Positions 46,701-53,868 of a stretch of 64,000 bases of DNA are shown piece by piece. Origin of the DNA: Verrucomicrobiia bacterium (lineage in GTDB: Bacteria > Verrucomicrobiota > Verrucomicrobiia > Palsa-1439); NCBI GenBank assembly GCA_022072455.1, contig JAJVHY010000005.1:62001-126000 (forward strand). The letters run 5' to 3'. Positions within the stretch are counted from its first letter, which is position 1. The number at the start of each line of letters is the position of its first letter. The notes under the pieces are model-generated. The model saw nothing but the letters and a program-made list of their open reading frames with translations. It made no database searches and was not told the origin of the DNA. The position numbers were made by a program, and so were the translations under genes.

Positions 46701-47498
46701 TTCTATCGGGACGACCAGAGTCGGTTTTGCCAAGTCTGTTCCATTGCCCACGCCGGCCGGCCGATCATTGGGTCTGGCTTTGGCCATGACTTTTTCCGAT
46801 TTCAGAGCCGGTCCGATAACTGGCGCGATCAAGTCGAGGCCAATATCGCCGAGCTGCAACATTTCCGTTCGGGACAAGGTGCCGTGCCCTGGAAAAAGCA
46901 GCGCTGGGAACGCAAGGAAGACCGGCTGCTCCCTAGAACGCGCGTGCCTTCTCTCTCAACCCTCGTGCCGGACCGGGAATGGGTCTGGGCCTTGTCCGGC
47001 AAGAAGCTGTTTCTGTTTCGCCCCGGGACTCAGACTTGGCACGGCTGCGTCGAACTTCCGCAAGCGGCCAACAGCATCGCGGTCGCCGGCGACACCATCT
47101 GGCTGAGCGGCGACAAATTGCTCACTCTTGATCGGGCCGCCATCCTCCAGCATGCGCCCGCCCACGGTCTCCCGAATCAATTAACGGATGCAGACATTCA
47201 GGAGGCCATCGCCCGACTGCTACTGGGCGACCAAGGCATCCTGTACTTTGCGCTCGGCCAATTTGAACGGGCGGCAGTCTGCCTTGAGAAGGCCGTTGCG
47301 GAAGACATCACGGAGCCCGAGTACTTCCTGACACTATTTTTCATCCAATCACCGTGGGGCTTGAATCAACCCGAAAAGTGGCAACAAACTGGCGACCGAC
47401 TCAGCGAACTCTACCCAAACACTTCGTGGAGCCGCACCGTACAGGATTGGAGGGCGTATGCGACCCAAGTCACCGGTCATTCCAAGGATTTGCCATGA
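43746..47498 (+). CDS. Large exported protein with tandem CsgG-like domains, beta-propeller and TPR-like tail
   Basis: The 1,250-residue protein has a signal peptide (MRIIWLLALLIASACHAG). Two successive CsgG/TolB-N-like domains follow, at ~18-125 (VAFLDVSEG, LIERARLDRITEELGL) and ~160-290 (TIAILFFANRTREG, ADILIYGTY). A long helical middle leads to a beta-propeller at ~830-1140 (repeats such as QQVFAGTRGSGL, QLWISGGEQ, RLWFGSLRT) and a TPR-like segment (~1155-1215, ALGQFERAAVCLEKAV). CsgG-like domains usually build outer-membrane or periplasmic assemblies. The ATG overlaps the sigma gene by ten bases. It is paralogous in design to the 1,070-residue protein at 49750. The function is unknown. 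Confidence 0.72.
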   Translation: MRIIWLLALLIASACHAGTSVAFLDVSEGSLAGESLKQWQDWRALVEECLSQNAGVELIERARLDRITEELGLRALGQASGEQAIFQGGWLGAELLIRPVVGGTKESPTLALRLVSVRLGEALAELPVKRPLPAAGIFCQTELIPAVTRARAALQRAAQQKTIAILFFANRTREGRLEYVGEKLRRDLTPALSRTGKFHLLRREEAAAARPETVLAATGWLQPSERWQAQHADILIYGTYTATPDPNVAADELPIHVQYSIYFRARGGSVSNELTLTTATWSNSVQQIAEKISTDAQRVPVGATNALALARVEAARLVEEGNRLLKAKADAFGRRSDIPEEFLEDAPTQAARNFLLATFLAPEREAPLRHLVALQPHWSVDRISLGLEYLSRFGGLTSPEGRHMCCLLFSDITGKLAFLGHGLSETQRAEFCQRHQLLLDIARTAFLQIVSRVGDAVALKGNWGGDYRADLRIEEGMARDIALTIASLSIVPCQMGAWELLTQTAPQWLPAARLMAFRDYGRTATSPAQKTEVRQQLKSWLAQRNKPLTESEFLQLREIYRITFLGDERADQEEIEGLRRGAAGASTALPPASSATVVTTTPATAVVDTPEVAALRQKLNKVPPTEAANVIENEIRKKWHDAAPLTYFPLYARVAERAMVIATVTRWLDEQTQRQHRFSVLEFGLVQQTYETLGAPAWWIKLQRERLRLGKTPWGDWQETTLGPRSIGTQTVIHYPALRLLMPAIQVTPREVAAAEDLPLSPRTESVYGLATKVWSDTASQALFSLEAQLQTRPSETSFGCLLDYNESARRWRNLSDAAGLRHAPITAILTLGQQVFAGTRGSGLCVFDLQAGTGRILTLEAGLPSLFVADLAIVGNQLWISGGEQWPTLARIDLSTWKVFTIPLHDPWGESKALTLWQDRLWFGSLRTLREVDPQSSRLVARQPSNPSIPPGEQQHRWYALDENGLFAVSQNLAVTSFGRPNQDFYRDDQSRFCQVCSIAHAGRPIIGSGFGHDFFRFQSRSDNWRDQVEANIAELQHFRSGQGAVPWKKQRWERKEDRLLPRTRVPSLSTLVPDREWVWALSGKKLFLFRPGTQTWHGCVELPQAANSIAVAGDTIWLSGDKLLTLDRAAILQHAPAHGLPNQLTDADIQEAIARLLLGDQGILYFALGQFERAAVCLEKAVAEDITEPEYFLTLFFIQSPWGLNQPEKWQQTGDRLSELYPNTSWSRTVQDWRAYATQVTGHSKDLP

Positions 47499-47522
47499 TC
47501 AAGTGTCTTACCGGGTGAAACA

Positions 47523-48041
47523 ATGAAGAGTGACTTGGACAAATTGCTGAAATCAGGTCGCGTGCCGGAACGGTCACTGGGTTACTGGGAGCATTTTCCG
47601 AAGCGCGTAATCCGGCACCTCACCGCAACCGCAACCCGGGACCCGCGCCACTGGGGGGCCTGGGCCATGAGCTTGGCGGGAGCGGGAGTTTTGGCCGGGA
47701 TTTTCTTATTCCTCCCCAGTCGCCCCCCCGCGCCAACGCCAGTAGCGTATGGTCGCTTGTACCGTGAAATCACCGCGCTATTCCCGAATCAAGTCCAAGC
47801 TATCGTCGTGGATGAGCACGGAGTGAAACTTGAGCTTTCCGAAACGGCCAACGTGCCGCGCTCGCAGCCGTTGCTGGTCAACGCGTGCAACCCCGCCGGT
47901 TGCCGACATGTCATCACCTTCAGCGGCCAGCAAGTGAAGATCAACGGCGACACATGGGACGTGCTCGTCAATGGCCAGAACGAAGTCGTCGTCGCCGGTC
48001 GCTCGACGGACCGGTATCAGATCGAGGCGCGAACATTATGA
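47523..48041 (+). CDS. Single-pass membrane protein (candidate anti-sigma factor)
   Basis: The 172-residue protein has a 45-residue cytoplasmic-type N terminus, one transmembrane helix at ~47-65 (AWAMSLAGAGVLAGIFLFL) and an extracytoplasmic domain rich in Val and Asn. Its size and topology match anti-sigma factors that accompany ECF sigma genes, but no zinc HxxxCxxC motif or other known anti-sigma signature is visible. The two Cys in the outer domain (CNPAGC) could form a disulfide. It lies 24 bases after the large exported protein gene and overlaps the next gene by four bases. Anti-sigma function is inference from context. Confidence 0.6.
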   Translation: MKSDLDKLLKSGRVPERSLGYWEHFPKRVIRHLTATATRDPRHWGAWAMSLAGAGVLAGIFLFLPSRPPAPTPVAYGRLYREITALFPNQVQAIVVDEHGVKLELSETANVPRSQPLLVNACNPAGCRHVITFSGQQVKINGDTWDVLVNGQNEVVVAGRSTDRYQIEARTL

Positions 48042-48784
48042 GCCGGCTTGAAGTAATGCTGACATTCCTTCTCGTGGTTCCGGTCTTTGCTCAACTGGAA
48101 ATCGTCCCGGACGATCAACCGCAGACCGTGTTCGCCGGCAAGCCGCAGACTGTGCGGTTGGTGATTCACAACAAAGGCGACAAACAATTTGATGCAGACG
48201 TGACGACGCGATTGTTTCAAACCACGGCAGCGACAGCCGCGCCGGTTGGCGACGCGCAACCGTGGAAAACTGTCCACGTGTTACCGGGCCAGACCGTCAT
48301 CGAAACAGCCACATTCAAGTTCCCGGCGGTGCGGGCCGCGACGCGCTTCCTCGTGCAGTGGGACGAGCTTGGTCGCACGCCGGTCGTTGTTTATCCTGAC
48401 GATTTACTCAAGGGCCTGAGCAAGCTGGCCGGCGACAATCCCGTCGCGGTGTTCGATCCCGAAAACAAACTCAAGCCGGTCTTGAAACAGGCCGGCGTGA
48501 AGTACGCCGATTTTGAAATCGAAACGGAAGATTGCCGGCTCGCGCTGGTGTGGTCGGCGCGTTTGCCGGAAAACGTTTCGTTGCGCATGAAGAACGGCAT
48601 GGGGGCGGTCTGGATTCGCTCCACGAAATCACCGGTTGCCTTTGCCGTCCGGCGGGATGCCGGCATCCTCGTTACCGTCCCGCCTTCCGTGCTGACGGCG
48701 TTGACAGATTCACCGCAGTCGCAAGCCAACTTGCTCCGGTTCGCCGAACTGGCGTTACAATTACCGGACATCAATCAACCCTGA
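48038..48784 (+). CDS. Secreted hypothetical protein
   Basis: The family of this 248-residue protein is not recognised. The N terminus MSRLEVMLTFLLVVPVFA is a signal peptide. The mature part has a beta-sandwich-like first half (VFAGKPQTVRLVIHNKGDKQF, typical of Ig-like or DUF11-like folds) and a mixed second half. The ATG overlaps the preceding stop (ATGA). Its place inside the sigma/CsgG operon suggests a periplasmic partner of the CsgG-like proteins. Confidence 0.65.
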   Translation: MSRLEVMLTFLLVVPVFAQLEIVPDDQPQTVFAGKPQTVRLVIHNKGDKQFDADVTTRLFQTTAATAAPVGDAQPWKTVHVLPGQTVIETATFKFPAVRAATRFLVQWDELGRTPVVVYPDDLLKGLSKLAGDNPVAVFDPENKLKPVLKQAGVKYADFEIETEDCRLALVWSARLPENVSLRMKNGMGAVWIRSTKSPVAFAVRRDAGILVTVPPSVLTALTDSPQSQANLLRFAELALQLPDINQP

Positions 48785-48797
48785 AGAAAGGAACTCC

Positions 48798-49730
48798 ATG
48801 AAACTCGCCCTCGCTGCCTTGATTGCCTTTACCCTCCCCGCCTTTGCGGCTGACCCGCCGGCGCAGATCCTGTCGGTGGCCGTCTTCGATTTCGAATCGA
48901 AGGACGAAGCCATCCGTGACCTCGGCCCCAAAGTCGCCAGTCTGATCAACGTCAGACTCTCCGTCGACCCGAACCTGATTACCGTCGAGCGCGCGGAATT
49001 GGAGAAGCTGCTCAGCGAACAGGAACTCGGTTTATCCGGCACAGTCAACCCGGAGACCGCCGCCAAGGTCGGCCATCTCACCGGCGCTAAAATATTCGTG
49101 ACCGGGCGCGTGTTCACCGTCGGCAAGGAGACGATGGTGGTCGCGAAAGTCATCGGCACCGAGACCAGCCGGGTCTACGGCGAAGTCGTGCGTGGAGCGG
49201 CCGGGGGCGGTGCGATTGCCGACATGGCGGCGGAGATGGCCATGCGGCTCGCCAAGCTCATCCGAACCAAAGGCGACACGCTCGTCGCCAAGGTGGAAAA
49301 GGTCGACGATCGTATGGCCCGTTTGACGAAACAATATGAAGGAAAAAAATTCCCGGTCGTGTCCGTCTCGATCCCCGAGCGCCACATCGGTTCGCCGACC
49401 ATTGACCCCGCCGGTCAGACCGAAGTCAGCTTCATCCTCGAAAAACTTGGGGCGACCGTGCTCGACTCGAAAGACGCCGCTGGCAAGCGCGATGTCGAGA
49501 TTACCGGCGAAGCCTTCAGTGAATTCGGGATGCGCAAGGGCAACTTGGTGAGTTGCAAAGCCCGAGTGGAGTTGAAAGCCATCGACAACGCCACCGGCCG
49601 CGTGATCTTCATTGACCGTGAGACGACGATTGCCGTGGACCTGAGCGAACACCTCGCCGGTAAGACTGCCATTCAGCAAGCCGCCGCGAAACTCACAGAG
49701 CGGATGTTGCCGAAGCTGGTGGTCAAGTAA
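48798..49730 (+). CDS. CsgG-family secreted protein
   Basis: The 310-residue protein has a signal peptide (MKLALAALIAFTLPAFAA) and a CsgG/FlgT-like domain. It starts VAVFDFESK, continues LITVERAELEKLLSEQELGLSG and GAKIFVTGRVF, and later repeats a similar beta-alpha pattern (~190-305). A good Shine-Dalgarno (GAAAGGA) precedes the ATG. The core motif (E/A)R-x-E-(L/I)-x-x-L-L-x-E-Q is shared with both large proteins of the operon, so the three belong together. The family includes curli-secretion channel CsgG and periplasmic activators such as LpoB. No lipobox is seen, so it may be soluble in the periplasm. Confidence 0.8.
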   Translation: MKLALAALIAFTLPAFAADPPAQILSVAVFDFESKDEAIRDLGPKVASLINVRLSVDPNLITVERAELEKLLSEQELGLSGTVNPETAAKVGHLTGAKIFVTGRVFTVGKETMVVAKVIGTETSRVYGEVVRGAAGGGAIADMAAEMAMRLAKLIRTKGDTLVAKVEKVDDRMARLTKQYEGKKFPVVSVSIPERHIGSPTIDPAGQTEVSFILEKLGATVLDSKDAAGKRDVEITGEAFSEFGMRKGNLVSCKARVELKAIDNATGRVIFIDRETTIAVDLSEHLAGKTAIQQAAAKLTERMLPKLVVK

Positions 49731-49749
49731 GCCGAATGGGTTTGCACTG

Positions 49750-52700
49750 ATGAAATCAGCGATCCGAACCGGATTGGTACTTGTTGTCTGGCTGGTTGGG
49801 TTTGGCATGTCGGCGGTGTCGGCTGAGAAAATGAACACCACACGGCTGGCCATCGTCGATGTCGGGGCAAAGGAGCGCGTGCCACCCATATTCCAAGATT
49901 TACTGGTGGCCACGTTTGCCAAGCAAGCAGAGGTCGCCTTGCTGGCGCGCACGGAAATCAATCGGCTGCTTCGCGAGCAGGCGTTCGGACTTTCGTTGGG
50001 CGGTAACGACGCTGTGGCAGCCGGCCGGGTCTGGTCCGCCGACGTGTTTTTGATGTTGGAGTTAACAACGCGGACGAACGGGATTGATCAGTTGCGTGTC
50101 CGCTTGGTGGAAACGCGGCTGGGGGTAAAGCTCTGGGATGCTGTGTTCACTTTTTCACGGCAGCCTGACACGTTTCTGAAGCAAGCTGAGGCGCTGGCGC
50201 AGCACACCAGCCGCAAGCTGGCCTTTGGAGACATACGTCAGGTGACGCCAATCGCTGTGACGGCGTTTCGGAGTGAGGAATTGTCGCGGCGGTGGGATTG
50301 GCTGGCGGACGCCTTGGCCGACGGAGTGCAACTGCAGTTGAATGGGCTGCCGGGACTCGTCGTGCTTGAACGTGACCGGACGCAGCCGTTGCGAGAAGAG
50401 CGGGCGTTGACGGCTGACTTGCCGGAAGCATTGCGCGCCGCGGCGTTGTTGGTGGACGGTTCCGTCAAACTGGATCGCGCCAAAGGCACGGATCGGGTGG
50501 AGTTGCGCCTGCGATTGCGGCGTAACGTTTTCGTCATTGGTCAGACGAATGTGACCGGGTCGGTAACCGAACTTGGCGGGTTGTGCCAAGTCGCCGTCCA
50601 AGCGATCGCTGGACAGGCCGGAATCACCAAGGACATCAGCCCGATGGCCCGGGCGTCGGAAGCGGAGATGTTGGGGGCCGAAGCCGAGGTGGCGCTGATG
50701 TTGCGAGAACCGAGCCGCGCTGTGCCATTGGCCCAGGCCGCCTGCGCGCTGCAACCTGAGCAGTGGCATCACGCACTCCTGTTGCTGCGTTGTCTCGGCC
50801 AGAGTCTGCTGCAACGGCAAAGTGCTGACACGGATCACGCGGTGGCATTGGCGCGGCAGGGATTCGTGTTAGCGGAGCGATTCCTCGACCATCCCCCGGC
50901 TGGACAAGCGCAACGTGGCTACTACGGTTCGGAAACCGAGCATGAGATCAACGAGTTTCTTGGCGGGTTGCTTGCCCGCTTCGATTACCGAGTCATTGAA
51001 GACGGAATGACCAACTCAGATGGCAACATGCGCGAGGAGTATTTGGGGGTCGAGAAGGAATTTTGGCGTGTGTTTTGGCGCTGTGGTGAGGTCTTTCGTG
51101 AACGCGGCTCGCCGGCCATCGCCAACTATCTCCAACGGGGTCGCGAAGCCGGCAAGATGTGCCGGACCTCGTCCAATGCGGTTGCGCTGAGTCGGATGGT
51201 GTTGGTTGAATCGGCACGACTCTGTCGGCAGGACATGAGTCGCGTGGCGGGTTGGAGTCTATTACCGGATTTTCTCAACAGTCGGTTTGCGTGCGACGAA
51301 ACGGCCCGGCAACCTTTCGCGGCTCTCTACGAGCAGTTAACTAAGTCACCGGATTTTCTCGTGCAAGCGGTCGGCGAGTTTGGCGCTGGTGAAATGGCCA
51401 GCGCGGCCAACTGCCCCAAACTACCGCCCCAGCCAGACCGCGCCCGCGAACATTTCCTGCGGTTTGCTCAACTGCTGGCGGACAATTTTGTGGGCCACTA
51501 TGAACAAAAGTCGAAAGGTCGCAACATCGTCGAGGACCTGGCCGACCAAGCCCGGTATTATACGTTTGGTCAAACCCCTAAAGACGATGCGCGCGGGAAA
51601 CTGGAATATTATCGGCGATTGACTGAGGCGGCGTTGAAGACCGGCGATGCCAAGGTGCTCGCGAACTGGCGATCAGTGGTGGCCAGGTATGCGGCGCAGT
51701 GCGAACTCGCTGGCGAATTGTCAGCAGCAATCCGAACATGGGAGCGGGTGTTGGCCATAACCGGCCAGTGGGACTTGGAGGCAAATGCCAAGCTGGCGGA
51801 GCTGCGGAAGCGCCAGCCGATTCCGACAGCCACAACCACTGCGAAAATGTTGCCCTACCGGGCGGAGCAACTCTTGAGGGCTGACCAGGCACTGGCTAAA
51901 TTGCCGGGCGGAACCGCCCCCACGCCTGATCTGCATTTCCGGCGGCTGATCCGCCACGATGGTTGGACAGCCATCGTCTACTCGCGTGGGATTGGCAAAG
52001 GGGAACGCTATGGCGTGTTGCACCTGAATCCGTCCTTGTTGCAACCAGTTAATTTCAATGAATCAACAATTGCGGTATCGGCCCCATTCGAGTGGGGGAG
52101 TGATCAGGAAAAACTGCTTGGCTATGACCCTGAGATAGCGGTAGTGGGGAAGGAAGTGTTCTTGGGGCTGCCCGGCGGGGGGATAGTCAACCTCCGGCCG
52201 AACGGACGGGCGCGCTGGTGGACTGAAGAAACGGGATTGGCGGCGCAATACATTCGGAGCCTCGACGCGCTTGATGGTAAATTGTACGCGGCGGTTGGGC
52301 GGCTCTATGAAAATAATGGTCTGATGGTGATCGACCCGTCATCCGGCGCGTCGAAGATCTTGTATTCAACGCGTTCCAATATTGGGACAAACATCTTGGA
52401 TGGTCGACAGATTAAGTCCCTCGCTGCCATCCCAGAGAAGCACGTGCTTCTATTGAATGTTGGACGCGATAAGGACGCGCGCAACAATGCAAAGATCGTG
52501 GCTTGGGAGCCACAGAAAGATACTATTCGTGATGTGGCGGGTTTGCCGGACAGCATTTCTTACATCGACAGTGTTCGGCTGCGCCGGATAGACGACCGGA
52601 TCCTCCTCACCTCAGCTTGGGCGGGTTACCAGTTCGATCTGCGCCAAGGCGGCCCCATTCGCGCATTGCCGGTATGGGCGTTCGCGCCACGAAACACCTC

Positions 52701-52962
52701 CAAGATTAAACGCGTCAGTCCATTTGACAATTTGCGCCGACTTGCTCCGGTTGGGACTGATCTGTTTTGCACCCAAGGCCGAGAACTGCTGCATTTCCAT
52801 GAGGGCACGAACGAGCCGCAGCTCATCTTGAAGGAATGCTTCCCCGCGTCGGTTGCCGACCGAATTGTCATACGCGATCTCGTTTCAACCACCAACGGCT
52901 TGGTGTTGCTCGCAGAAGACGCTCTTTATCTCTTGCCGAGCGTTAGACCACCACAGCGGTGA
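49750..52962 (+). CDS. Second large exported CsgG-like/beta-propeller protein
   Basis: The 1,070-residue protein has a signal peptide (cleavage probably after VSA at ~25). Two CsgG/TolB-N-like domains follow: ~30-140 (RLAIVDVGAK, LLARTEINRLLREQAFGL, ADVFLMLEL) and ~175-295 (GLVVLERDRTQPL). A helical TPR-like middle (~300-670) leads to a propeller-like C terminus with repeated blades (KEVFLGLPGGG, GKLYAAVGRLY, DDRILLTSAWAG). The order parallels the protein at 43746 although sequence similarity is low. It closes the operon and is followed by a hairpin. Outer-membrane or periplasmic scaffolding is the most likely general role; no enzyme motif was found. Confidence 0.7.
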   Translation: MKSAIRTGLVLVVWLVGFGMSAVSAEKMNTTRLAIVDVGAKERVPPIFQDLLVATFAKQAEVALLARTEINRLLREQAFGLSLGGNDAVAAGRVWSADVFLMLELTTRTNGIDQLRVRLVETRLGVKLWDAVFTFSRQPDTFLKQAEALAQHTSRKLAFGDIRQVTPIAVTAFRSEELSRRWDWLADALADGVQLQLNGLPGLVVLERDRTQPLREERALTADLPEALRAAALLVDGSVKLDRAKGTDRVELRLRLRRNVFVIGQTNVTGSVTELGGLCQVAVQAIAGQAGITKDISPMARASEAEMLGAEAEVALMLREPSRAVPLAQAACALQPEQWHHALLLLRCLGQSLLQRQSADTDHAVALARQGFVLAERFLDHPPAGQAQRGYYGSETEHEINEFLGGLLARFDYRVIEDGMTNSDGNMREEYLGVEKEFWRVFWRCGEVFRERGSPAIANYLQRGREAGKMCRTSSNAVALSRMVLVESARLCRQDMSRVAGWSLLPDFLNSRFACDETARQPFAALYEQLTKSPDFLVQAVGEFGAGEMASAANCPKLPPQPDRAREHFLRFAQLLADNFVGHYEQKSKGRNIVEDLADQARYYTFGQTPKDDARGKLEYYRRLTEAALKTGDAKVLANWRSVVARYAAQCELAGELSAAIRTWERVLAITGQWDLEANAKLAELRKRQPIPTATTTAKMLPYRAEQLLRADQALAKLPGGTAPTPDLHFRRLIRHDGWTAIVYSRGIGKGERYGVLHLNPSLLQPVNFNESTIAVSAPFEWGSDQEKLLGYDPEIAVVGKEVFLGLPGGGIVNLRPNGRARWWTEETGLAAQYIRSLDALDGKLYAAVGRLYENNGLMVIDPSSGASKILYSTRSNIGTNILDGRQIKSLAAIPEKHVLLLNVGRDKDARNNAKIVAWEPQKDTIRDVAGLPDSISYIDSVRLRRIDDRILLTSAWAGYQFDLRQGGPIRALPVWAFAPRNTSKIKRVSPFDNLRRLAPVGTDLFCTQGRELLHFHEGTNEPQLILKECFPASVADRIVIRDLVSTTNGLVLLAEDALYLLPSVRPPQR

Positions 52963-52988
52963 CTCGTCAGAGTCGGGGTATCATCACT

Positions 52989-53009
52989 GGTGGGTGAAGT
53001 AAACCCACC
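52989..53009. terminator. Hairpin between convergent operons
   Basis: GGTGGGT and ACCCACC with a 7-base loop lie in the 60-base gap between the two convergent genes. No strong T-run follows, so intrinsic termination is possible but not certain. Confidence 0.45.
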
Positions 53010-53022
53010 GGCCGATAGTCAA

Positions 53023-53742
53023 CTACGGTTTCGGGCGTTCGGCTTTGAAGAGGATGTTTTTGTTGTCTTCGTCTTTGCCCTTGAATGTCCACTTGTTGGC
53101 TTTGGGGCCGACTTTGCCGATGAAGGCGGCTTGCGTGGTGCTCGTGCCGAAATTGCTGACGGTGTAAGCGGCTGCGTTGCGGTCGCTGGTCATGAGAACG
53201 GCGCCGGTCAGAGTGAACGAGCCGGTCTCACCGATTCCCGTGCCAGTCAGATCAAACCAGCCGGGCAGGTTGTTGGTGGACGGCGTGAGCACGAAAGAGA
53301 GAAGCGATTTTTTGCCCTGCAATTGGGACGAGCCAGTCCAGCTCCCGCTGAGGTCGGCAATCGCCGCGGGGGCGGGGGCTTTAAATTTTTGCGGGCCACC
53401 GGAAGTGGTGACTTTGGCAAAGAAGCCGCCGTTGCCGCGGACACTGCCTTCCAAGAGGCCGGCTTGATTGCCGCGGTCACTGAAGCTCGTGAAGCCACCC
53501 AATACACTTTCTTTGGCGCCTTCGCCCCAGGTTCCGGATGTGGTGAACGGCCCGAGGAAGTTCAGCGAAATCCCATAGCCGGTCAGCGTCAAGTCATCCA
53601 CAAAGGTCAGGAAGATGATGCCCCGGTCTTGGCCGATGATGGTAGATTGCCAAGTGACGGCGGATTCGCCGGCACTTGTGTTCACTACCGGCAGTAGACT
53701 GATTGCGGTCCCCAATACCAAATTACTAATGAAACGTCGCAT
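53023..53742 (-). CDS. Secreted hypothetical beta-rich protein
   Basis: The family of this 239-residue protein is not recognised. A signal peptide is clear (MRRFISNLVLGTAISLLPVVNTSAG). The mature protein is Gly/Ser/Thr/Phe-rich with alternating hydrophobic residues (FTLTGAVLM, WTFKGKDEDNKNILFKAE), which predicts an all-beta fold, probably two similar halves. GGAGG is located about 11 bases before the ATG. It stands between the CsgG-like operon and nrdJ and may be a single-gene unit. Confidence 0.65.
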   Translation of the reverse strand: MRRFISNLVLGTAISLLPVVNTSAGESAVTWQSTIIGQDRGIIFLTFVDDLTLTGYGISLNFLGPFTTSGTWGEGAKESVLGGFTSFSDRGNQAGLLEGSVRGNGGFFAKVTTSGGPQKFKAPAPAAIADLSGSWTGSSQLQGKKSLLSFVLTPSTNNLPGWFDLTGTGIGETGSFTLTGAVLMTSDRNAAAYTVSNFGTSTTQAAFIGKVGPKANKWTFKGKDEDNKNILFKAERPKP

Positions 53743-53808
53743 CTGTTGCTGGCCTCCATTCCAGCGAATACGTTCGTAAAAAAGCCGATTTTACCGGCGA
53801 TTGCAATC

Positions 53809-53844
53809 TCTAAAAACAACAAGCCCCGGGTTGGCCCGGGGCTT
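53809..53844 (-). terminator. Rho-independent terminator after nrdJ
   Basis: AAGCCCCGGG-TTGG-CCCGGGGCTT is a perfect 10-base-arm hairpin followed on the minus strand by a T-rich stretch (TGTTGTTTTTA). It lies 25 bases after the nrdJ stop. Confidence 0.85.
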
Positions 53845-53868
53845 GCGTGTTGTGAAGCGCTCCGTGGA

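Noticed and set aside
53809-53844. Small noncoding RNA or attenuator downstream of nrdJ
   Set aside because: A perfect GC-rich hairpin followed by a T-rich tail just after a stop is best explained as an intrinsic terminator.
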